Origin: Ga0077530 sp035565975
Lineage (GTDB): Bacteria > Pseudomonadota > Alphaproteobacteria > Rhizobiales > Hyphomicrobiaceae
Length of the DNA: 20,640 bases
Assembly: GCA_035565975.1 (NCBI GenBank)
Contig: DATMRT010000123.1
Location: 1-20,640 of the forward strand
Direction: 5' to 3'
Numbering within the stretch: position 1 is the first letter of the stretch; the number at the start of each line of letters is the position of its first letter. The translations under genes and the position numbers were made by a program. Below the pieces are notes generated by a model. The model had not been told where the DNA came from. It ran no database searches and worked only from the letters and a program-made list of their open reading frames with translations. Positions 1 to 6,950 of this stretch are shown in pieces.

Positions 1-513
1 GGTGACGTCCATACCCTGCTCTTTGAGACCGGCTGCCGCCTCGAGGCCGAGCAGGCCGCCACCGATGACGACCGCGCGGCCGCCGGATCGCGCGGCCAGC
101 AGCATGGCGTGCACGTCATCGAGATCGCGGTACGTGAGAACACCGGCGAGATCGTGCCCCGGCACGGGAAGGATGAAGGGGAGTGAGCCTGTTGCGATGA
201 TCAGTTTGTCGTAGGCTTCGACGACGCCCTGCTCCGAACGGACGGTCTTGGCTTCACGATCGATCTCGACGACCCTGTGGCCCTTGTAGAGCGTGATCCC
301 GCGCTCGACATACCAGCCATCGCCGTGAATGACGATCTCCTCGAAGGTCTTCTCGCCGGAGAGCACGGGCGACAGCATGATGCGGTCGTAATTCACGCGC
401 GGCTCGGCATTGAAGATGGTGACGTCGTAGGCCTCGGGCGCGAGTTCGAAGAGCCTCTCGAGCGCGCGGCCGGGCGCCATGCCGTTGCCGATGACGACGA
501 GCTTCTGCCTCAT
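1..513 (-). CDS. nirB: Assimilatory nitrite reductase [NAD(P)H] large subunit, N-terminal part (runs off the window)
   Basis: The first 171 codons are present and the gene continues past the window edge. NirB is the cytoplasmic FAD/siroheme/4Fe-4S subunit that reduces nitrite to ammonium with NAD(P)H. The protein starts MRQKLVVIGNGMAPGRALER, a Rossmann FAD-binding start. It continues with PNYDRI-type residues (VNYDRIMLSPVLSGEKTFEE) typical of NirB, the ATGS motif (IIATGSLPFILPVPG) near residue 110, and a second dinucleotide-binding motif VVIGGGLLGLEAA near residue 150. The siroheme and Fe-S domains lie outside the window. The ATG at 513 is chosen because family similarity begins immediately; a TGA lies in frame eight codons upstream. 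The Shine-Dalgarno is weak (GGCGGGG about 11 nt upstream). The gene lies downstream of a sigma-54 promoter and an ANTAR-type leader, consistent with nitrate-assimilation control. Confidence 0.93.
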   Translation of the reverse strand, partial: MRQKLVVIGNGMAPGRALERLFELAPEAYDVTIFNAEPRVNYDRIMLSPVLSGEKTFEEIVIHGDGWYVERGITLYKGHRVVEIDREAKTVRSEQGVVEAYDKLIIATGSLPFILPVPGHDLAGVLTYRDLDDVHAMLLAARSGGRAVVIGGGLLGLEAAAGLKEQGMDVT

Positions 514-683
514 GATGATGTCATCCCCGCCCACTCAGGCAGGGTGGCCCGTCCGCTCATGCGGCGTGCTGCAATCGCCGAAGCTCGAGCCTCGCGCTTG
601 CGCATATGGGTGCCCCTGCTTGGCCTGCCTCATCACGCCACGCCCCTTCGCCTGGACTTCCTGCTTTGCGACCCCGCGGGCGC

Positions 684-751
684 AAAAAAAGAACGCTGCG
701 ACATGGTTGGTCGACCTTCATGTGAAGGTCTTCCTTCCTGTCGGCAGCGTT
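684..751 (-). terminator. Intrinsic terminator in the nirB leader (attenuator)
   Basis: Read on the minus strand, the 5' arm AACGCTGCCGACA (751-739) pairs with TGTCGCAGCGTT (703-692). This is a 12-bp stem with one bulged C. An inner hairpin, GACCTT-CACATG-AAGGTC (730-713), fills the loop. Seven U residues follow at 690-684 after a single C. This is a complete Rho-independent terminator located about 170 nt before the nirB start, so it can only act as an attenuator of nirB and whatever follows. Its 5' arm shares bases 751-742 with the second antiterminator hairpin, so the two structures exclude each other. Confidence 0.9.
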
Positions 752-773
752 GCCGGAAGCCCATCGTTGGGCT
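742..773 (-). promoter_or_regulatory. ANTAR-target two-hexaloop RNA element (NasT antiterminator binding site)
   Basis: Two adjacent hairpins are visible on the minus-strand transcript: AGCCC-AACGAT-GGGCT (773-758) and CGGC-AACGCT-GCCG (755-742), separated by two bases. Both loops are exactly six nucleotides with A at position 1 and G at position 4. That is the established signature of RNAs bound by ANTAR-domain antiterminators such as NasR, EutV and NasT. The second hairpin uses the same bases as the 5' arm of the terminator at 684-751. Protein binding would therefore hold this hairpin closed and prevent termination. nasT, which encodes an ANTAR protein, is 1.4 kb away on the same strand. 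The element is read from sequence; binding itself is inferred. Confidence 0.9.
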
Positions 774-815
774 GGGGAAGTTCAAGGCCAAGGAGCTGGC
801 TTCGATTAACGAGCA

Positions 816-831
816 AGCAGGAACCGTGCCA
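816..831 (-). promoter_or_regulatory. Sigma-54 promoter (-24/-12) of the nirB operon
   Basis: The minus-strand sequence TGGCACGGTTCCTGCT matches the RpoN consensus TGGCACG-N4-TTGCW with one mismatch (C for the first T of the -12 box). The GG and GC doublets are exactly 10 bp apart. Transcription would start near 805, about 30 nt ahead of the first hexaloop hairpin. It points towards nirB, which fits NtrC-type nitrogen control of nitrate assimilation. No clear NtrC site was recognised, but an imperfect palindrome lies at 841-866. Confidence 0.8.
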
Positions 832-972
832 GATCTTTGAGATCGAGAATTATCTCGTTCGATCAAGTTTCTATCTGGTATCCGCGTTCGTTCCGGATGT
901 TCGGAAGCTCCGAAGCCGTCGCCGGATTTTTACGCGATTGCCCGTTTGCTGGGCGCGGCGCTGGACCCTCGA

Positions 973-2232
973 TTATCGCGCCGGATGAGACTTCAGCGGA
1001 AAGCCTTCGAGATAGGCCTCGAGGCGTTCGGGGTCGAAGACGCCGCCATCGAAGAAGCGGTCCGGCCCGAGCGAGAGACGGCCGGTCGTGGAAGGCACGG
1101 CGGTTTCGGCGGCGAGTGCGCCCTCGATCTTGGCGCTGGCCGTCGGCAGGGGCACGTCGAGTGGGGCGAGCGCGGCGCGATGCAGGTCGGGCCGGTAGGT
1201 TGCGCGCGCGCGTTCATAACCTTCACTGCTCGGCGCAACATCGCCCCATCGCACCATCTGCGAGTAGAACCACGCGGCGTGACTGCTCCATGGGAATGTC
1301 GCCGCATGAGCCGCGAAGTTGAGGAACCCGTCGACGGTCGCCTCCTGTCCATCATCGAGCGCGATGCGGCGCTCGAGATTGGCGCGCAGCACAGCGACTG
1401 GCAGGTCGAAGATCTCAGGGCGCGCAAGCAGCCCCGCGAGCTCGGTGCGGTTCGCGGGATCGTCACACCACACGGACGCCTTGTGCACGGCGCGGACCAG
1501 CCGGGAAAGCCGGTCCGGATTCTCTTCGGCCCAGATCTTGCCGACGCCCAGAACCTTCTCGGGGCTCGCGCGCCAGATGGCGACATTGGTCGTCACGACG
1601 CGTCCAGTCCCGGCGAGCGAGGCAATGCGCCCCCAGGGCTCGCCGGCGCAGAAGCCGTCGATCTGGCCGCCGGCGAGCGCGTCCGGCATCAGCGGCGGCG
1701 GCACGACGACGATGTCGAGGTCGCGATTGGGCATGATCCCAGCAGCCGCAAGCCAATAGGCGAGCTGGTACTGGTGGGCCGAGTGATGATGGACGACGGC
1801 GAATACGAGCTTCGCGGCGCCGCGCCGTTTGCGCATGGTGGCCACCTCGGCGAGCGCACGGGCCGTTCCGGCAGCCTCGAGGCGCGTCGGTGCGCCAGCC
1901 GCCTTCATCGCCGACCAGAGCGTGGCCGAGACGGTGATGGTGTTGCCGCCGCAGCCGAGAGCCATGGGCACGACGAGCCGATCGGTGAGCGGCGTCAGCC
2001 CCAGATTGGCGGCAATGGGCATGGGCGCGAGCATGTGCGCGGCATCGAGGTGGCGCACGGCAATGCGGTCGCGCAAGGTTGCCCAGGAGGTTTCCCGCGA
2101 GAGCTTGATCCGCAGCCCCTCCGCCTCGGCAAATCCGAGCAGGCTTGCCGCCACGACCGGTGCGCAGTCCGTCAGCGGCATGAAGCCGAGCCGGACCACC
2201 ATGGATTGAGGCGCAGGCGCCAGCGGACTCAT
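973..2232 (-). CDS. nasS: Nitrate/nitrite sensor NasS (NrtA/CmpA-like solute-binding fold, cytoplasmic)
   Basis: This 419-residue protein of the NrtA/CmpA periplasmic-binding-like family has no signal peptide, which fits NasS. NasS binds nitrate or nitrite in the cytoplasm and releases NasT. Family features are the start VRLGFMPLTDCAPVVAA, the segment DAAHMLAPMPIAANLG near residue 63, VPPPLMPDALAGGQIDGFCAGEPWG around the middle, and an ATFPWSSHAAWF stretch towards the C-terminus. The start ATG shares one base with the nasT stop (TGATG), so the two are translationally coupled. In characterised proteobacteria NasS sequesters NasT until nitrate or nitrite is bound. A transporter binding protein is the alternative, but the missing signal peptide, the adjacent nasT and the absence of adjacent permease genes argue for the sensor. 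Confidence 0.92.
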   Translation of the reverse strand: MSPLAPAPQSMVVRLGFMPLTDCAPVVAASLLGFAEAEGLRIKLSRETSWATLRDRIAVRHLDAAHMLAPMPIAANLGLTPLTDRLVVPMALGCGGNTITVSATLWSAMKAAGAPTRLEAAGTARALAEVATMRKRRGAAKLVFAVVHHHSAHQYQLAYWLAAAGIMPNRDLDIVVVPPPLMPDALAGGQIDGFCAGEPWGRIASLAGTGRVVTTNVAIWRASPEKVLGVGKIWAEENPDRLSRLVRAVHKASVWCDDPANRTELAGLLARPEIFDLPVAVLRANLERRIALDDGQEATVDGFLNFAAHAATFPWSSHAAWFYSQMVRWGDVAPSSEGYERARATYRPDLHRAALAPLDVPLPTASAKIEGALAAETAVPSTTGRLSLGPDRFFDGGVFDPERLEAYLEGFPLKSHPAR

Positions 2233-2831
2233 CAGCCATCCTCCCCGCCGAGCAGGCCGGCTGCGGTGATCAGGCTCTCGGCAATGTCGACAATGCGTTT
2301 GTTCTGCTGCATGGCCGTCGAGCGGAGGAGGGCATAGGCCTCCTCCTCCGCGAGGCCGCGCGTGCGCATGAGAATGCCCTTTGCGCGCTCGATGCGCTTG
2401 CGGGCCGTGAGTTCACTGCGCGCCTGATCGAGTTCGAGGCGCAAGCGCTCGAAGGCGCGGAAGCGCCGGATGGCCGTGTCGAGAATGGGTTTGATGCGCT
2501 CCTTCTTCAGGCCGTCGACGACGTAGGCAGAGACGCCCGCGTCGATGGCCGCCTCGATCGAGGCATCATCCGTGCGGTCGACGAACATGGCGACGGGCCG
2601 TTTGGCGGCGCGCGAGACCTGGAACATGTGCTCGAGCGCGTCGCGGTTCGGGCTCTCGAGATCGATGACGATGACGTCGGGGTCGAGTTCGAGAATGCGA
2701 CGCATGAGCCCGGTCGTATCGTCGACGACCGTCACTCGCGCGCCCCCCGCTTCCATGAGCCCCTCCTCGATGATGGAGGCTCGGATCCGGTTGGCATCGA
2801 TGATGAGAATATGCAGCGCACGATCGCCCAT
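2232..2831 (-). CDS. nasT: ANTAR-domain response regulator / antiterminator NasT
   Basis: This 199-residue protein has an N-terminal receiver-like domain (about residues 5-120, with candidate Asp57 in VIVIDLES). A coiled linker and a C-terminal ANTAR domain follow (about 130-190, with the ERAKGILMRTRGLAEEEAYALLR core). NasT binds two-hexaloop leader RNA and prevents termination; NasS holds it inactive without nitrate/nitrite. Its predicted RNA target is visible in this window at 742-773. The ATG at 2831 is preferred because similarity to NasT starts there. A GTG at 2855 would add eight residues, and neither start has a strong Shine-Dalgarno. The gene is followed directly by nasS. Whether it is transcribed from its own promoter in the 99-bp gap behind the kinase gene cannot be seen. 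Confidence 0.93.
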   Translation of the reverse strand: MGDRALHILIIDANRIRASIIEEGLMEAGGARVTVVDDTTGLMRRILELDPDVIVIDLESPNRDALEHMFQVSRAAKRPVAMFVDRTDDASIEAAIDAGVSAYVVDGLKKERIKPILDTAIRRFRAFERLRLELDQARSELTARKRIERAKGILMRTRGLAEEEAYALLRSTAMQQNKRIVDIAESLITAAGLLGGEDG

Positions 2832-2930
2832 CCGGGCATCTTGTGTGCGCTGCACAATGACCGCAAGGGGGCGCGGTTGCTGCTTTTTCGGGCGGGATTG
2901 GCGCGAGATCCATCAATCCCGTGGCGATGC

Positions 2931-4025
2931 TCAGATCCGCCAATGGCTGATGGCGAGTGCGCGTCCGGCGCCTTCGAGAGCCTCCGCAAGTGCCGCACCC
3001 GTAAGAAGCCCGCTCTGCGTGTCGATGTAGCCGACGACGGCGGCGGAGTTGAGCGCTGCGGCCCGCATGGCATCCTCCGGCGCGCGCCCTTGTGCGAGAT
3101 ACGTTGCGAGTGTCGCGGCATAGGCGTCGCCAGCGCCGGCAGTGCCGGCGACGGTCGCAGGCGCGGCCGGGCAGAAGCGGATCAGGTCCTTGTCCGCGAG
3201 GAAGGAGCCGGCGGCGCCATCGGTCACGAGGACGTAGCGGGCACCGGCATCGCGCAGCGCCGTGAAGAACGAGCGCAAGCCGAGATGGTATCCACCTCCC
3301 GTCAGGCCCTGCCGCGCGAGTGAGCTTGGCGGCTCTTCGCTGTCTGGACCGAGCGGCGGGCCGCCTTCGCCGATCTTTCCCGCGATCATCGGCACGAGAG
3401 CCGACGCCTCGATCTTGTTGACCACCAGAAGATCGATGCTGCCGAGCGCGTCCTGCAGCGCGACCCCGCGGCTTGAGAGCTGGCGTATGCCGGGGTTGGT
3501 CGAAAGAAAGGCACCAGTACGCTTGGCCTCGGCAAGGATCCGCGGCACGCGGTCGGCGGAGCGGTTCGACAGCGAGGAAACGTGTACGAGATCGACCTCG
3601 AAGGCATCGGGCTTGAGGTCGCCGTCCTCGAGCAAAGTGTTGGCGCCGCGGAAGGTGAAGATCGCCGCATTGCGCTCGTGCGACGAGATCATCACCGCAG
3701 CGCCCGTCGCAGCGCGCCCGTCGCGGCCGATCCAGCGTGTCGAGACGCCGGCCTCCAGGAGCCGTGTCAGGATCGTCTCCGCGCGCTGGTCGCGCCCGAG
3801 CTTGGCGAGGGTCGCGACGTCGAGGCCGAGGCGCGCCATGGCGATCGCCGCGTTGATGGCACCGCCACCTGTATGCGTCGAGATCTCGAGCGCCTCTGTT
3901 TTGTGGCCTTCCGCAAGTAGCAGAAAGGACGTTTCCGCATTGAGCATGGTCATGCGCTCGATGCGGCTCGATTCGATGATCGCGATCGTGTCGATCATCG
4001 CGCTACCGATGGTGAGAGCCTTCAT
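2931..4025 (-). CDS. PfkB/ribokinase-family carbohydrate kinase
   Basis: This 364-residue sugar kinase is cytoplasmic and presumably uses ATP to phosphorylate a sugar or nucleoside hydroxyl; the substrate is unknown. Visible features are the N-terminal KALTIGSAMIDTI, the first PfkB signature region GGGAINAAIAMARLG (about 53-67), and the second signature with GAGDAY near 297-302, where Asp300 is the expected catalytic base. The usual DTxGAGD reads GTAGAGD here. A Gly/Pro/Ser-rich stretch at about residues 218-246 looks like an insertion in a surface loop. The ATG at 4025 is chosen over an upstream start because GGAAAAG sits just ahead of it and the sugar-kinase fold begins at once. It diverges from the trehalose operon and precedes nasT on the same strand, so its pathway could be either or neither. 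Confidence 0.88.
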   Translation of the reverse strand: MKALTIGSAMIDTIAIIESSRIERMTMLNAETSFLLLAEGHKTEALEISTHTGGGAINAAIAMARLGLDVATLAKLGRDQRAETILTRLLEAGVSTRWIGRDGRAATGAAVMISSHERNAAIFTFRGANTLLEDGDLKPDAFEVDLVHVSSLSNRSADRVPRILAEAKRTGAFLSTNPGIRQLSSRGVALQDALGSIDLLVVNKIEASALVPMIAGKIGEGGPPLGPDSEEPPSSLARQGLTGGGYHLGLRSFFTALRDAGARYVLVTDGAAGSFLADKDLIRFCPAAPATVAGTAGAGDAYAATLATYLAQGRAPEDAMRAAALNSAAVVGYIDTQSGLLTGAALAEALEGAGRALAISHWRI

Positions 4026-4072
4026 TGTTCTTTTCCGGCTTTCCTTTTTGCCAACCTTATCGCGAGGCGCAT

Positions 4073-4098
4073 GGAACCATTTCGGGGTCGTGAGCGTT
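4073..4098 (+). promoter_or_regulatory. Candidate EcfG (general stress sigma factor) promoter upstream of otsB
   Basis: GGAAC (4073-4077) and CGTT (4095-4098) are separated by 17 bp and face otsB. This matches the alphaproteobacterial general-stress consensus GGAAC-N16/17-CGTT exactly. Trehalose synthesis genes are recognised members of this regulon in several Rhizobiales. The untranslated leader would be long (about 290 nt), which lowers confidence. The rest of the 368-bp divergent gap (4026-4393) holds the 16-bp tandem repeat and no gene that I can support. Confidence 0.5.
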
Positions 4099-4330
4099 CT
4101 ACTTGTCGCGCGCCGGCGCCCTGCTGCCGACAGGCCGAGGCACATTCGGGATGCTTGCGTGCCCTGCCAATGAGGTCCAAACTAACATGCATAGAACGAC
4201 CGCAATGCGGTGCAACTACATCTTGTGTATTGCCCGGCAGGAGCGGCGGCGCGAAGCGCGTAGATCGTTCTATCCGGCATGCTCGTAGATACGCATGACC
4301 ACCCAATCGGATGCCACTCGGCACCGAATA

Positions 4331-4362
4331 GCCATCAAGAATCTGGGCCATCAAGAATCGGG
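4331..4362 (+). repeat. Two-copy 16-bp tandem repeat ahead of otsB
   Basis: GCCATCAAGAATCTGG (4331-4346) is followed directly by GCCATCAAGAATCGGG (4347-4362), 15 of 16 bases identical. A partial third GCC follows before GATAAAAGG. The repeat lies about 30 bp before the otsB start in otherwise unstructured leader sequence. It could be a regulator site or a simple duplication; nothing in the sequence decides this. Confidence 0.8.
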
Positions 4363-4393
4363 CCGATAAAAGGAGAGCACCGTTTTCATTCCC

Positions 4394-5149
4394 ATGACCT
4401 TGCCGATCCTGAGAGAGCCCGACAACATCGCCTTCTTCCTCGATTTCGACGGCACGCTCGTCGAACTTGCCGAACGGCCGGATGCCGTGCGGCTGACCGA
4501 GCGGACCCGCGACGCCCTCGCCCGCCTCACTGATGCCACCGGAGGAGCCGTTGCCGTGATCACAGGTCGCGAGATCGCCGATCTCGACGAGATGCTCGCA
4601 CCCCTGCGGCTGCCGGCCGCAGGTGTTCACGGACTGACGCGCCGGACGCTCGCGGGCGAGAGCCATGCAGCACCGATCGACGAGGAATTCCTTCGTCACG
4701 CCGAGCTTCTTCTGGCGCCGCTGGTGCTGAGCGAGCCGGGCTTGCTGCTCGAGCGCAAATCGAACGCCGTCGCGCTCCACTATCGCGCGCGTCCGGATCT
4801 CGAAACAGTCTGCGGCGATGCCATGGATGAACTCGCTGCGGTCACGCGCGGGATCCAGATCAAGCGTGGCAAGATGGTCTTCGAGGCCAAGCCTGCGCTC
4901 GCCGACAAGGGGACGGCCATTCTCGACTTTCTCAAGGAGGCTCCTTTTGCGGGGCGCCGTCCGTTCTTCGCCGGCGATGACATCACCGACGAGGATGCCT
5001 TTGCCGCCGTGAACAAGCTCGAGGGCATCACGGTCAAAATCGGACCCGGCGCGACGATCGCGCACTACCGGGCGGAGGCCACACCACTCTTCCTCGACTG
5101 GCTCCATGCCACCTCGTTGAGATTCTACGGTGAGGTGTCGAATGACTGA
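4394..5149 (+). CDS. otsB: Trehalose-6-phosphate phosphatase
   Basis: This 251-residue HAD-superfamily phosphatase converts trehalose-6-phosphate to trehalose in the cytoplasm, the second step of the OtsAB pathway. HAD motif I is DFDGTL at 17-22, with nucleophile Asp17 and acid/base Asp19. The AVITGRE segment near 55 matches motif II, a conserved Lys region lies in the cap (KRGKMVFEAKPALADKG), and motif IV is GDDITDEDAF at 194-203. All are standard for OtsB, and the length is normal. The ATG at 4394 is the only clear in-frame start. The AGGAG at 4371-4375 is about 18 nt away, farther than ideal. The 3' end overlaps the next gene by 8 bp (ATGACTGA), showing translational coupling in an otsB-GH15-otsA-glk operon. 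Confidence 0.95.
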   Translation: MTLPILREPDNIAFFLDFDGTLVELAERPDAVRLTERTRDALARLTDATGGAVAVITGREIADLDEMLAPLRLPAAGVHGLTRRTLAGESHAAPIDEEFLRHAELLLAPLVLSEPGLLLERKSNAVALHYRARPDLETVCGDAMDELAAVTRGIQIKRGKMVFEAKPALADKGTAILDFLKEAPFAGRRPFFAGDDITDEDAFAAVNKLEGITVKIGPGATIAHYRAEATPLFLDWLHATSLRFYGEVSND

Positions 5150-6950
5150 GAGGCCGGGCTTGCACAACAATACGCTCGATCTGGCGCTCGTCGGCAACTG
5201 CGGCATCAGTGCGCTCATCGATCGATGTGGGCGCATCGTGTGGAGTTGCTTTCCGCGCTTCGATGGCGATCCGGTATTTCACGCGCTGCTCGGGGGGCCG
5301 ACCGGCGAGCCCGGCGATGGCAGCTTCGAGATCGAGCTCCTCGATGCGGCGTCCTTCACTCAGAGCTATGTCGGCAATACGGCCCTCGTGCGCACGGTGA
5401 TCGAGGGGCCATCCGGCGCGATTGAGATCACGGACTTCGCCCCGCGGTTCACCTGGATGGGACGGCGCTTCCGCCCGCAGACACTCGTCCGGCGCGTTCG
5501 CCCCTTGCGGGGCAGCCCGCGCATCAGGATCAAGGTCAAGCCGCGCTACGATTACGGGAAGACAGCACCGCTCGTCGCTTACGGCTCGAACCACATCCGC
5601 TACATCAGCTCTGGTGTCTCGCTGCGCCTCACGACCGATGCGCCGATCGACTATATCGTCGCCGAGACCGCCTTCATCCTCGACGAGTCGCTCAACCTGA
5701 TTTTCGGCCCCGACGAGACCTTGACGACGGGTGTCGCCGAGACCGCGCGCGATTTCGAGGAGCGCACGATCCAATATTGGCGCGAGTGGGTGCATCGGCT
5801 GGCCCTGCCGCTCGAATGGCAGGACGCCGTCATCCGCGCCGCCATCACCCTCAAGCTGTGTAGCTACGAGCCGACGGGCGCGATCGTAGCCGCCATGACG
5901 ACGAGCATCCCCGAGGCTGCGGGCTCGGCTCGTAACTGGGACTATCGCTTCTGCTGGGTGCGCGATGCTTTCTTCGTCGTGCGCGCTCTCAATTCGCTCG
6001 CGGCCGTGCGCACGATGGAGCTCTATTTCCGCTGGATGATGAATATCGTCGCCGATGCGCGCGAGGGCCACATCCAGCCGGTCTACGGCATCGGCCTCGA
6101 GAAGGAGTTGACGGAGAAGGACGTCACCGCGCTCCCCGGCTATCGCGGCATGGGCCCTGTGCGCTCCGGCAACCTCGCCCACAAGCAATTCCAGCACGAC
6201 ACATACGGCAACATGATCCTCGGCGCGGCGCAGGCCTTCGTCGACCGTCGCCTCTTCATGGAGGCCGGTGCCGTAGAATATGCGCGCCTCGAGACCGTCG
6301 GCGAGCAGGCATTTCTGCTGTACGACAAGCCGGATGCGGGCATGTGGGAGCTCAGGACGCGGGAACGCCCTCACACCTCCTCGGCGATCATGTGCTGGGC
6401 GGGGTGCGACCGCCTCGCCAAGATCGGACATCATCTGGGTTTTGCCGAGCGCGCGCAGATGTGGCGCCAGCGCGCGGATCAGATCAAGGCGACGGTGCTC
6501 GAGCGCTCCTGGTCGGACAAGCGCCGGGCGTTCGTCGAGAGCTTCGGTGGCCGGCATCTCGACGCCAGCGTACTGCTCATGGCCGAGGTCGACATGATCG
6601 ATCCGAAGGACCCGCGCTTCGTCTCGACGGTCGATCAACTCGAGAAGACGCTCGCGCGCGGGCCCTTCATGATGCGCTATGAGGAGCCGGACGATTTCGG
6701 CGCGCCCGAAACTGCCTTCAACGTCTGTGCTTTCTGGCGCCTCGACGCGCTCGCGCGCATCGGCCGGCGCGAGCAGGCGCGCGAGATTTTCGAAGGGCTG
6801 CTCGCGGCGCGCAATCCGCTGGGTCTCATGTCGGAGGATACCGACGCGGCGACCGGCGAGGCATGGGGGAATTTTCCGCAGACCTACTCTATGGTGGGGA
6901 TTATCAATGGAGCCATGAGGCTCTCGAGACATTGGGAGTCGACAGTATGA
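5142..6950 (+). CDS. Glycoside hydrolase family 15 protein (glucoamylase/trehalase-like)
   Basis: This 602-residue protein has no signal peptide, so it is probably cytoplasmic. An N-terminal beta-rich domain starts LDLALVGNCGISALIDRCGRIVWSC in the usual GH15 manner. The alpha/alpha-barrel follows, with NWDYRFCWVRDAFF near 265. The two expected catalytic glutamates fall at Glu403 (GMWELR, general acid) and Glu523 (FGAPETAF, general base). GH15 includes glucoamylases, glucodextranases and trehalases. Its place between otsB and otsA makes trehalose or a related alpha-glucoside the likely substrate, but this is inferred. The ATG at 5142 follows GGTGAGG and overlaps otsB by 8 bp; its stop overlaps the otsA start (ATGA). 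The downstream glucokinase could capture the released glucose. Confidence 0.92.
   Translation: MTERPGLHNNTLDLALVGNCGISALIDRCGRIVWSCFPRFDGDPVFHALLGGPTGEPGDGSFEIELLDAASFTQSYVGNTALVRTVIEGPSGAIEITDFAPRFTWMGRRFRPQTLVRRVRPLRGSPRIRIKVKPRYDYGKTAPLVAYGSNHIRYISSGVSLRLTTDAPIDYIVAETAFILDESLNLIFGPDETLTTGVAETARDFEERTIQYWREWVHRLALPLEWQDAVIRAAITLKLCSYEPTGAIVAAMTTSIPEAAGSARNWDYRFCWVRDAFFVVRALNSLAAVRTMELYFRWMMNIVADAREGHIQPVYGIGLEKELTEKDVTALPGYRGMGPVRSGNLAHKQFQHDTYGNMILGAAQAFVDRRLFMEAGAVEYARLETVGEQAFLLYDKPDAGMWELRTRERPHTSSAIMCWAGCDRLAKIGHHLGFAERAQMWRQRADQIKATVLERSWSDKRRAFVESFGGRHLDASVLLMAEVDMIDPKDPRFVSTVDQLEKTLARGPFMMRYEEPDDFGAPETAFNVCAFWRLDALARIGRREQAREIFEGLLAARNPLGLMSEDTDAATGEAWGNFPQTYSMVGIINGAMRLSRHWESTV

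Noticed and set aside
946..2337. Plus-strand open frame of about 460 codons over nasS
   Set aside because: Low-complexity Arg/Gly/His-rich translation; the minus strand encodes a full NasS overlapping nasT.
2853..2930. Hairpin GGGATTG...CAATCCC between pfkB and nasT as a terminator
   Set aside because: Seven-bp stem with a 13-nt loop and no U tract on the minus strand; too weak to call.
4026..4393. Small open frames in the pfkB-otsB divergent gap
   Set aside because: Short, overlapping in several frames, no ribosome-binding sites and no recognisable protein; better explained as a regulatory region.
4022..5236. Minus-strand open frame of about 400 codons over otsB and its promoter region
   Set aside because: Antisense to a canonical OtsB with complete HAD motifs; no domain is recognisable in the translation.
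5034..6932. Long open frame of about 630 codons antisense to the GH15 gene
   Set aside because: It is the complementary shadow of a high-GC gene with full GH15 motifs on the plus strand; the antisense translation is rich in Arg, Glu, Ala and His with no recognisable domain.
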